Source: a virus
Direction: 5' to 3' (one strand)
Virus record (IMG/VR): IMGVR_UViG_3300034788_000096
Location: 1 to 25,892 of that record
DNA: 25,892 nt
The translations under genes and the position numbers were made by a program. Positions 1 through 10,100 of the stretch are shown piece after piece (positions within the stretch are counted from its first letter, which is position 1; each line of letters starts with the position of its first letter). Below the pieces are notes generated by a model. That model searched no databases. It worked only from the letters and a program-made list of their open reading frames with translations, and was not told the DNA's origin.

Positions 1-2482
1 CAACATCACAAACGCCTAAGGATATTCTCTTGTCTTGCACTCGATTACCATAGACTCCATCATAAGTTAATCCATCATTTAACTTCATTAATCCAGTGCC
101 TGACTGGGTTTTTGCGGACTTATTAAGTGTGTAAGTTGTTGCCCTGTTTAATACTTTTGATTTTGGTTTTACATTTACTTTCTTCCAAGTAACTGTTAAA
201 ACTGCAGCACCAGATGCAACGGATAATCCAGACAAGGTTACTGTTCTTCCACTAACTGTGAGTTTTTGATCTGTTAGATTTTCTACAATACCAGTTGTTT
301 TGAATGATAAATTATAATCTTCTTCGTCAAATGGTTCTAAGTTTAAATCAGCATCTGTTTCTAATGTTCCACTAAAGGCATTATTGGCAACAGTGATTGA
401 ATATGACTTTCTAAATATGAGATCCGCACCATTTGTATCTACGCTTGCAACATTAGGTCTAGTTAATTCACTGAATAAAAATGCAGTAGAGTTATTCTTA
501 ACTTCTAAAGTAACTTTGAACAAATCGTTTACATTGACATCAGCAGATGGTAATGCACCTGAGTTGACATTAGTGACATCAGGAACAGCCTCAAGAGTGA
601 TATTTGTAGAAGTCTGAGCAGTAACACGGTTGAATGTTGGAACGTTATTACCAGCTAAACTGTACTGGATAATATCTCCAGTTTTGATTCCAGCACTACC
701 AAAGTTTGCACTAGGAGAAGTAATTGTAGATGCACCACCAGATTTTGCACTCACGGTAAACTGTGTTGCGACTGGAGCAATCAGATGTCCTAATCCTAAA
801 ACAGGGTCAGCACTAAACTTATAATTAGTGGGGTCATTTCCCACAAGTTGTTTTACATCTTCAACACCATAATCTTCAATATCTGTAATAGTCCTAGAGA
901 CATCAATCCCATTGATTTCTAACTGTTCACCTTTCTGGAACTGTCCGTTTGTTTGATATAAAACTAACTGTGTAGAATTATTTGAGGCTTCGTAAGCATA
1001 TCCTGTTGCACCACTATTTTTACCTTCAACAAAGGATGGAACAGTTACGCTAGTTCCAGTGTTTAGTTGGAGGTATGTGAATGTTTGAATATCATAAAGA
1101 GATGATTCAAAAACTGTTGCTGAATCTGCATATCCAACATTCTTTACTTTGATATCATATAATCTAGCGACACCAATCTGTTCACCATTACCTTCACCAA
1201 CAGTTACAGTTCTTTTGTTGAAAAGATTTACATATGAGTCTGTTCCTATTCCAATAGGGGGTGAACCACTAACATGATTGAGTTCTATTTGTCTTCCAAG
1301 ACTGAATGGTATCGACTCATTGAATATTCTCTCAGTAGTTCTTGGTTTCTCTACGTCTACAGATGTAGTACTGATTGTTTCTACTTCATACCCTTTCACA
1401 TAAGCCTTTCCTGGCCCTATGTTCAAAGTCATCAAATCATCTGTAGGAACATTACCCTGTTGAGTTAATTGATTTGAGTAGAAGGCACCATCATTACCAA
1501 CTCTATTATTCAAACATTCTTTAGTAGAGACACTGAATGGATTTACATAGTAGTGTCCTGATTCATCGAATGTTCTCTTCGCTAGTTCATCACGGATTAA
1601 ATTATAGTTTGATTCTTTAACAAATTTTTGTAATTGACCATTATCAATTCTCATCAATTCTACAAAGTTTTCATCATTCAAATCTGTAAGAGATTTTTTG
1701 ATAAGTGTTGTAGATAATTTGAATCTATCAGCACCAGGCGCTGCAAAGTTTGAGAATCCTCTCGCATTATCATATAGATCGTTGTCAGATGCAGAAGCGG
1801 TAACTAACTCTTCTTTTACTAACAAACCAACTCTGTATGATGGTGAGTTACTATACTGATCCAGAATAACTGTAGAGTCAGCAACGGTGACAAAAAATCC
1901 TCTGATAAAGTAAACACCCTGAGCAATTTTTGCAGCTGCACCAGTGGCTGTTGAATTGGATATAATCGTTGTTGCAAAACTAGCTCCTGATCTAATACTA
2001 GAAAGGGAGTAGTTTAGATCTTCTTCTAAAAGTAAATTTTCACCGTCTGCAAAAATGACTCTGGAGAAATCGGTATCACTAGAACTCTGATATTTGATGT
2101 ATAAAGTATATGCACCTTTAGATGATTCTCTGTTTGTAATATAATTTTCTACTTTAGCGGTAACACCACTAGTTTCACCTTTAATTTTTTTTCCTACTAA
2201 GTTTTGTAGGTAGAGAGATACAGGAATACCTAAGTGGGTATCATCAATTTGTACAGCGGTATAGTCTGAATCATATGCAATCTGGCCAGGGATTACAACA
2301 GAACCTTCTTTAAAGAAATGCTTACCAAACTTTTCAATCTGATTCTGTAGAATAGATTGAAGTGTTGTAAGTTCTCTAGACTGTACAGGTAAGCCTGGTT
2401 TGAATAGTACCCTTTGATAATTTTTTAGTTCTTCAAAATCATCAAAGTATGGAGATGAATTTAAGTTGGTATTCTGTGGCAT
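1..2482 (-). CDS. DUF4815-like large virion structural protein, 3' end outside window (partial)
   Basis: An open frame runs from ATG at 2482 to the window edge: 827 codons and no stop, so the C-terminus is missing. The N-terminus begins MPQNTNLNSSPYFDDF. Residues 26-63 hold LFKPGLPVQSRELTTLQ followed by a helical stretch ending KHFFKEGSVV, and residues 355-366 read IGPGKAYVKGYE, followed by a KPRTTER segment. These two blocks are what I recognise as hallmarks of the DUF4815-type tail/baseplate proteins of T4-like marine phages; this is from memory, not a search. The rest is beta-rich and low in cysteine, as expected of an extended virion protein. It starts 6 bases after the gp8 stop. A GGAG inside the last gp8 codons lies 12 bases before the ATG, so it is probably co-transcribed and translationally linked with gp8. 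The exact role (fibre, baseplate periphery) is unknown. Confidence 0.8.
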   Translation of the reverse strand, partial: MPQNTNLNSSPYFDDFEELKNYQRVLFKPGLPVQSRELTTLQSILQNQIEKFGKHFFKEGSVVIPGQIAYDSDYTAVQIDDTHLGIPVSLYLQNLVGKKIKGETSGVTAKVENYITNRESSKGAYTLYIKYQSSSDTDFSRVIFADGENLLLEEDLNYSLSSIRSGASFATTIISNSTATGAAAKIAQGVYFIRGFFVTVADSTVILDQYSNSPSYRVGLLVKEELVTASASDNDLYDNARGFSNFAAPGADRFKLSTTLIKKSLTDLNDENFVELMRIDNGQLQKFVKESNYNLIRDELAKRTFDESGHYYVNPFSVSTKECLNNRVGNDGAFYSNQLTQQGNVPTDDLMTLNIGPGKAYVKGYEVETISTTSVDVEKPRTTERIFNESIPFSLGRQIELNHVSGSPPIGIGTDSYVNLFNKRTVTVGEGNGEQIGVARLYDIKVKNVGYADSATVFESSLYDIQTFTYLQLNTGTSVTVPSFVEGKNSGATGYAYEASNNSTQLVLYQTNGQFQKGEQLEINGIDVSRTITDIEDYGVEDVKQLVGNDPTNYKFSADPVLGLGHLIAPVATQFTVSAKSGGASTITSPSANFGSAGIKTGDIIQYSLAGNNVPTFNRVTAQTSTNITLEAVPDVTNVNSGALPSADVNVNDLFKVTLEVKNNSTAFLFSELTRPNVASVDTNGADLIFRKSYSITVANNAFSGTLETDADLNLEPFDEEDYNLSFKTTGIVENLTDQKLTVSGRTVTLSGLSVASGAAVLTVTWKKVNVKPKSKVLNRATTYTLNKSAKTQSGTGLMKLNDGLTYDGVYGNRVQDKRISLGVCDV

Positions 2483-2488
2483 TTGCTT

Positions 2489-4084
2489 TTAAAACTCCAG
2501 CACTATTTTGATGTCTTCTTTTTGACTTGCGGATCTAGGAATCGCAGCCCTGTTATCAATATAGATTATTTCACCTGACTTAGTATTGAATTCTGCTGAT
2601 GATATGCCAGAACTAAAACTCATACCAAGTTGATATGTCTTATTATTTATTGAGGTACTGACACCGTTATAGGAAGTATCAATAGACAACATTGAACCCA
2701 CTACAGAAGAACCAATAATAGTAACTCCATAACCAGCATCAGGATTAGAGGTAAATGGGATTATCTTATAACCAGTAGCACTTGATGCTGCACCAGCTGG
2801 TTGATAATATTTCAATACCCCAGTAATCTTATCCCAAGATGCCACATATCCAATCGCAGTAGATCCTAAACCAACTGTCTGTGTGATCTGAGAGTCAACA
2901 GCGTAAGTCGTTGCTGTTGTTACACCAGCAAGTTTAATTGCTTTTAGACCACTCACCATTGCAGTGTCTAGTAATTCTGTACTACTGCCAAATACAGTGG
3001 GATTTTTTATAAGTCCAACCCTAGCGAAGTCATTACCTTCGATGATATCAGGGTTAGTTTCTATTGTCTCAAATCTTGAATATAATAACGCTCTGTATGC
3101 TCCTAATTCTCTGTAAACATCATATCCATGTCCTCCTTTCGGTGGAATTATGACACTGAAACCAGCGATAGATGTCGTTCCTATTCCTGTGTTGGTAAGG
3201 TTAGCAAGAACACCGCCAGACTCAGAGCCAGGAGCGCCTGGAAAGAATTGTATAGATCCGTGGGTGTATCCTTCTCCTCCGTCTGTAACAAATACTTCAG
3301 ATACCTTTCCGAAAGAATCAATCGTAATTGTAGCCTTTCCTCCTGATCCATCTCCGAGAATCGGAACATTGGCAAAAGATGTACTGATCGGTTGATAGTT
3401 AGAGCCTCGATCATTGACAACAATAACTTCGATCTTTCCATCTATAGCGTTAGCCTGTGTTGCAATAGTCTCGCCCTCAGTCCCCCAGTTTTCGGGCACT
3501 GGTATGTATTCAATAGAGTCAAATTTAACGATTTCGGATGGCTTAATCGTGTAAAGGTATTTCCAAACATAACCATCGCCACTAGTGCCAGCTGCCCTTG
3601 GTTCAAGGTCAACAAATGTGGGTTGGTCATATGAAGGCCTTCCCTTTGGGTTCTCTGGGTCTGATCCATTTTGTAGACAAACGTAAACTTTCAAGTCTTC
3701 ATTCACTATGTAGTAATTTGCCTCGTATAAACTACCTTGTGAAGTGATTGGTGTGAGATTGTAAATATTATAGTCGTGTCTGTACATCTCATAGGTTGTT
3801 CCAGCAACCCACTTTACCTTCCTGACAAGTCTACGAACATCCTTGTCAGTCACTTTCTTCATAGCGATTATAGATTCTTTGATAGAATACTCTTCTTCAA
3901 ATCCATCTAAAGGAGCTGGAGTATTTGTGGCCCATGTGGCAGTACCGCCTGCCGCTGGTTCAATGGAATTTGGTAATCCCATGAAAGCATAATATTTGTT
4001 TACAGTAGATCCGACTCCGACAAAACTCTTCACAAAAGTCTCGGCATTTAGAATTCTAAACTGTTCGGATATAATAGCAGGCAT
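2489..4084 (-). CDS. gp8: Baseplate wedge subunit gp8-like protein (enlarged)
   Basis: 531 residues against about 334 in T4 gp8. Three blocks match T4 gp8 as I remember it: GDGYVWKYLYTI (169-180) followed by EYIPVPENW, FARVGLIKNP (353-362, T4 FRQISIITNP), and the C-terminus SGEIIYIDNR (503-512) ending KEDIKIVLEF (T4 SGEMIYMENR ... EEINILFTF). In T4, gp8 is a dimer in the wedge contacting gp7, gp6 and gp10. The extra length sits between the blocks: about 170 residues after block 1, containing GGEGY-type modules (about 215-300), and about 140 residues between blocks 2 and 3. The ATG at 4084 is preceded by a late promoter and a palindromic leader with no clear Shine-Dalgarno sequence. It follows the 3001-residue gene and precedes the DUF4815-like gene. 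Confidence 0.88.
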   Translation of the reverse strand: MPAIISEQFRILNAETFVKSFVGVGSTVNKYYAFMGLPNSIEPAAGGTATWATNTPAPLDGFEEEYSIKESIIAMKKVTDKDVRRLVRKVKWVAGTTYEMYRHDYNIYNLTPITSQGSLYEANYYIVNEDLKVYVCLQNGSDPENPKGRPSYDQPTFVDLEPRAAGTSGDGYVWKYLYTIKPSEIVKFDSIEYIPVPENWGTEGETIATQANAIDGKIEVIVVNDRGSNYQPISTSFANVPILGDGSGGKATITIDSFGKVSEVFVTDGGEGYTHGSIQFFPGAPGSESGGVLANLTNTGIGTTSIAGFSVIIPPKGGHGYDVYRELGAYRALLYSRFETIETNPDIIEGNDFARVGLIKNPTVFGSSTELLDTAMVSGLKAIKLAGVTTATTYAVDSQITQTVGLGSTAIGYVASWDKITGVLKYYQPAGAASSATGYKIIPFTSNPDAGYGVTIIGSSVVGSMLSIDTSYNGVSTSINNKTYQLGMSFSSGISSAEFNTKSGEIIYIDNRAAIPRSASQKEDIKIVLEF

Positions 4085-4087
4085 TTT

Positions 4088-4103
4088 AAAAAAACGTTTT
4101 TTT
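4088..4103 (-). promoter_or_regulatory. 16-bp perfect palindrome (A7-CG-T7) in gp8 leader
   Basis: The bases between the gp8 late promoter and its ATG are dominated by AAAAAAACGTTTTTTT, a perfect palindrome. It ends 3 bases before the start codon and occupies the place where a ribosome binding site would be; no GGAG-like motif is present. A shorter version (A5-CG-T5) sits at the same place before the 340-residue gene. The role is unknown: it could be a transcript 5' structure, a bent DNA element, or simply an A-rich leader favouring initiation. Confidence 0.6.
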
Positions 4104-4107
4104 CTTT

Positions 4108-4115
4108 TATTTAGT
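4108..4115 (-). promoter_or_regulatory. Putative T4-type late promoter upstream of gp8
   Basis: On the minus strand the core reads ACTAAATA followed by AAAGAAAA. T4-type late promoters consist of a TATAAATA-like -10 box read by the gp55/gp33-modified polymerase. The core starts 2 bases after the TAA of the upstream 3001-residue gene (4118-4120) and ends 23 bases before the gp8 ATG. This is the same stop-promoter-start layout as at 14181. Confidence 0.65.
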
Positions 4116-4117
4116 GG

Positions 4118-7100
4118 TTAAGTTAATGGTTTCTTTCTGGAAACTACAGAAGCAGTAGATAATCCAGTATTACCGTTCATGTTATTGACAAAAAATTCTT
4201 CGGGATTTCCAGAACCACGATTCTGATATCCAAAGATTTTACCCCAACTGTATTTACCCCAGAAGGTATCTGTATTAGCTGTTACAGCAAGACCAACTTG
4301 GATTACGTTGTTACCATATGATATAGGGCCAGGCAAGAACGCACACGTTACAGTGGCAAGTCCAGAGACTGCATCGCCAGGAGTGATTGTTTCTACTCTG
4401 AATACACCTCCTAAGTAGTCACCCTCAGTCACCATTCCAACTGCTACATTTGAACCACTAGAAGTTGTGATACCAGTGAGTGCATGGCCAACAACAAGAG
4501 GACTATCATAGATGGTGAAGAAGTCGCCTTTTTCTAATCCAGTGAAGTTGACTCCGAGTTGATTAAGTGAGGAGTATCCATATCCTAAGTTAGTGTTATC
4601 ATTGAATTGAGATTTCAATGTGAACGCTAATCTAGGTAACACATTGGCAGTGCCTGGCAACCATGTATTTATTCCTACAATATCACCAAAGTCACCTACT
4701 GCGTTTATTGAGAATATATCTTCTTTTCTAGTCTTGTCAGTTTGAACAATAACTGGAGGTGAACTACCAACATCATAACCAAATCCACCATCTGTAACTA
4801 CTACAGATGTTATTACACCAGCAGTTACGGATGCAGTTGCAGCCGCTCTGTTAAGAACTGGATCAGCGTAGAATTGAGTTGTTCCACTACCTACAGCAAG
4901 GATTCTTGTGCTATTGAAATTGCCGTATGGTGTATTAGCAATATCACGAATTTCATTTGGATGTGTTATATCTCTCTTATTCCAGTTTGCTAGATCAAAT
5001 GAGTAGTAAACATCTCCTACTGTACTAATACCGATGTAGAAGTTGTTGAAATATTTGATTTTAGCGAAGTCAAATGTCGCAGGGTGTTGTGTACCAGCTG
5101 GTAACTGTTGACTGTAAGGTTGCCAGAAGTTCTTGTTTGTAGAAAGACCAATAGTTCCGTTGTTACCAACAAAGATAAATTTACTACCATCGTAAATGAT
5201 ATCATTAATATCTTGAACAGTGTTACTTACCTTATCTGACCAAATTATACCATCATTAGAAGCAATGACAGCACCACCATTACCAACTGCAATGAATTCT
5301 GCTTGTCCGTACGCAATGGAGTTCAATGTTTCTAGAGTTCCAGAGTATTGACTAAATGCCTCTGCTGTTGTCATACCAACCGCAGTAAAGATAGATCCAG
5401 CAGCACCAACTGCAACCCATGTATCTCTAGATCTTTCCCAGATAACATCCTTGAAACTACCAGTATATGTGCTGTCAAATGTATTAGTTACGTTTATTGC
5501 AGGGATTACTCTCTTCTCTTTTAAATCGATAGGAGTCCAAGCAGACATACTATTACCAATCGAAACTGCTCTCGCCATTGCAGCACCATCTCCAACAGCC
5601 ATGACGTAATTAGTGTTGGTATTACCTTGTGAGTATCCCATACCCACACCATTGAACTGAACTGTATTACCAAATCCAATCTGTCCTCTTTCCCAGAATG
5701 TGCCACTCTTAGTGTTCATGTAGTAACTACTTGATCCAACAGCGACATATGGTTCTGACTGTGTGATTGCCTTAAAGTTTACAGCTTGAATAATACCACT
5801 AATACCATCAAACTTCCAATCAGAAATAGGATCTTTACGATTAATTTTAGAATTAGATATTGAGACTTCTGGATTTGTAAGTGAATATCCTGTTCCACCA
5901 TAACTTATAGTAAGAGATGATATACTTGAGGATGTAGAAACAATAGATGTTATAACGCCTGGGATAATTTCATTATCATCAAATATTTGAATAGTGTTTT
6001 CTGACTGTAAAAGTTTATCAATAGCGTTGAATAATGGATAAACATTATTAACATAAATGGTGTCATCAGTCTTACCAACATTTTTGATTAGTCTAGTTGT
6101 AGGTAGAACCTTACTACTCAAACTAGGTCTTGCTTTAGATACTAACACACCAGAAAGAATCTGATCACCTCTTTGTTTCTCCCATGAGAGTGGTCTCTCA
6201 GCGTCTTGTGCAGTATTGATTCCAATACTGTTGTATGTAAATGTTTCTAAAAGATCAGAAGCAACGATTCTCTTACTTGTTCTCTCAAACTGATCTATGT
6301 CTGTTACATCAAATCTATTTTCTTTAATTTGAACAGTATCGCCAGGTTTCAATGATGAGATTGGTTCAACAGTCTCAACATCTCTCTTAGATCCCCTAAA
6401 GTAGAATACAGAACACTTAGAATTTGGTTTTGGTGCCTCAGTAAAGATAACTCTACTACCCTTGTATATGTAAGAGGTTTGTGGTGTTTGTAAAATATCA
6501 TTGATGTAGATAAAGATATTATTTGTAATATCCATATCACTACCAGGCAATGTCTTAAGACTTAAGATCTCTGTAGAACCGCTAGTTGTTACCGATAAAG
6601 TAAACTTCTTACGAGTTCCGTTGAAAAATGGTGAAATGTCATCAAATAAAATAAACTGGCCAGGATAGAATCCAGAGAAACTATCATTTTCTAATTCTTC
6701 AACTGTTAATTGGAATTCTGTTAATACACCGACTCTTGGGTCTGTAGCGATACCAGAAACTGTTAACTTATCACCAACTTTGAACGCTGATCCTTCTTCA
6801 AGGACATTAAACTCTGCAATGTTGCCATCAACGTTGATACGGAAATCAACCTTAGAATTTGTTCCAATACCTGAATTACCTGAAGCATACACCAGATTTC
6901 TGTTGAACATCTTGTCTGGTTCTGTAACATCAACAAATACAGGTTTAGTAACTTCACCACCTCTCTTATACAATGCTTTTTGTGTTGTTAATCCAGCGTT
7001 AACTCTAAAGGTTGCAGCATCTAGTTTTTCAATTACATCAAACCCAGAGAATCCTTGTTCTATAGATGATGCAATCCTCTTTCCTTTTTGCGATAATCCA

Positions 7101-10100
7101 GCTCTTGCATAGTTGTGATCTACAGTTGAAATACCAACATTAACAACATATGTTTTATTGTCTATAATCTTATCTACAAATGTACCACCAGCTGCGAAGT
7201 CAGTTCCACTAGGAGAGTTGTTATTAAGTCTAGGTGCAAGTATGACACCTTGAATTTTACCACCACCATTGTAGAAACTAGGTGTAGTAGATGGGCCCAC
7301 CTGTGTTTCAATGACATTGTTATTGATGACTCTAGTAATTATTGAACCATTGTAATAAGGATCTCCTCCTTTTGGATAGAATTGTTTTGTAGTATAGTTA
7401 TCCTGTGAGCATGAGAATAAAATTCCCTCAGTCCTTAATTTTACATTTCTACCAATACCAGCAGCAGTAGTAATACCATGAACAACTGGTAAGTAAGCTG
7501 TCATGATACCTATAGACTCATGGTAATCTGCATGGTTAATATTGTATGCGACTCTAGTAGAAACACCAACATTTAGAGTTACATTGTTAGATGTAACAGA
7601 AGTTGGATACAATGCAGTGTTATGTGCAGGGTCTGTAGGTCTAGGATATGGATGTTCTGTCGCATATTGATCCATTGCACAAGAGTAAACCAATCCACCT
7701 GTCGCTAAACCAACTGATGTTACAGTTGATAACCCATGTGATGAGTCAGTGGTTATTGTTGCCAATCCACTATTTGCATCATAGGTAGCATTAGTTACGT
7801 TGAACTTGACTCTAGATGTGATACCAACATTGATTGTGAATGTATCCAAGGTAGAGGTGACAACACCAACTTCTACATTGTGTATTGGGTCAGTGCTTCT
7901 AGGATATGTGTGATCTGTTGCATATCCGTCCTGAGCACATCTAAATGTGTATGAATCTGTAGCAAGACCTATGGTATCTCTAGCAATCAACAATCCGCCG
8001 AGTTTTGCGTTTTCAAATGTATGAAGATAATTACCACCACTGATAACCGCATTGTTGACAGCAGATACTAAAATATGTTCAGTCTGGTTGGATGATGTTC
8101 CTACGTCCAGAGTAATGGTGGTATCTGTAGTAGCAGTAATCTTAACAGCAGTATTGTAAGCAGGATCTGGGCCACTAAGACCTGATTTCCTTGGGTAATA
8201 GTGGAATGTCGCATGATTGTCTAAAGCGCAAGTAAATTTGAATCCATTTGTTTTTAACTTGACAGAAGTTCCTTTTTGGAGTGTATGAGATCCAATATCA
8301 ATCGTCATTAATCCAGTGAAAGGATCGTATGATCCACTTGTAGGAGTATGATAAACTAGAGGAGATGTTCCTACGTTTACGCTAAACTTATCAAGATCAA
8401 CAGTTGTAACTGATAACCATTTTTGATCAGATGGATCTTTTCTTCTTGGGTAACTCTTGATGGATAATCGACCATCCATCTTACATCTAAATCTTATAGA
8501 ATCTCTCTCAAACTGAACTCTATTACCAGTAACCATTCCATGACCAGCAGATGTCACAGTCATAATACCAGATCCAGCATCATAAGTTGCAAATTCTACG
8601 TTTCTAGTGTAAGATCCATTGAATCCGTGAACATTAGAGAACACGGTCATGATACCTGTGCTAGCTGTATATGATGCAGTTGAAATATTGTAATTAACTA
8701 TTGTTGATACGCCAACATTGATTGTTATAGTATCAGCAGATGTAGAACCGATACCAACGGATACATTACCGCCAATAGGATCATCAGGACGAGGATAGGC
8801 GTGTTCTGTTGCGTAATTATCTCTAGCACATGTGAATATTATAGACGCAGTATTAATACCAACGGTATCTCTTGCTTTCTTAAGACCACCAGTGGTTGCA
8901 CTCTGGAACCAATGTGTATTTACAATAGTGGATATACCAACAAATACGGAGAATGTATTTACACCCACGTTATAGATTGGTAGCCATTTATTCAAATATG
9001 GATCGGAATATCTTGGATATGCTTTGTTAGTAGTATATCCATCTTTATCACACTTGAATGTAATTGATTCAAGATCAAACTTAACATATTCACCAGCAAC
9101 AAAACCATGATTTGCAATGGTTGGTTCTAGTACACCAGTACTAGGATTATACGTTGCCGTCGAAATTGTGTGAGCCGATTCATTGATATATGAGTGTCCG
9201 ACACCAACATTCATCACAAAGTCACCTGTTGCAGGGTTGTAAGTGGATGTTGAAATTGAACGCTCTTCTATTGTAGATACACCAACTCTTACTTCAAATG
9301 TATTAGCGGTAACTGAAACAATACCTAGATTTGTATTGTATGCTGGGTCTGTCTTACGAGGATAAGCATGAATAGTTGCATAATCATCTTTAGCACACTT
9401 AAATGATAATGCACCCTCCTGTATGAGAGCTCTCATTGATGGTCTTTCAACGTTGTTTGCAGTTGATGAGACATAGACATAAGGTGTGTAATCTCCACCA
9501 CCAGTTATAACCGCATCAGTACCAACACCAACTAATGTATACGGATAATCACCACCAGAAATAACACCTTCAACAGCAACACCTTGATTGGGTAAGAATT
9601 GATAAACATTAGCGGAAGTTGTAGGGCCTACATTGACTGTGAATATAGTACCAGCAGCACCGATAATCTCTACTGGTTTATCGTAGTAAGGGTCAGTAGG
9701 TCTTGGATAAAAGTGATTGGTTTGGAATCCATCCTGTTCGCACTTGAACACTAAAGATCCAGGCTTAAATTTAATTGACTCACCAGCTTGGAAACCATGT
9801 AATCTATCAACAGATACAGTCATAACACCTACTGCTGGTGTATAGTCTGCATTTCTTATATTGTACTTGACAATAGTTGAAATACCAACATTTACAGTAA
9901 TAGTGGTTCCAGCCGCACCTATGATTGGAACAGCAGTATTATAAGTTGGGTCTTTTGCTCTTGGATAGTATTTTGTTGCAATATAAGCATCGGCCTCACA
10001 ACTAAATCCTAATGAACCATCTCTAAACTTAATACTCTGTCCCACTTCAAGATCATGGAATCCAATACTCATTGTCATCACACCTACAGAAGGTGTGTAA

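Noticed and set aside
384-1468. Several plus-strand open frames of 60-80 codons
   Set aside because: They lie opposite the long minus-strand DUF4815-like frame, have no ribosome binding sites, and their composition looks like an antisense shadow. The same holds for the other plus-strand frames across the window.
4085-4104. A7-CG-T7 palindrome as an intrinsic terminator of the 3001-residue gene
   Set aside because: The stem would be only A-U pairs with no room for a loop at the CG centre, and it lies downstream of a promoter box and just before the gp8 start. A leader element fits better.
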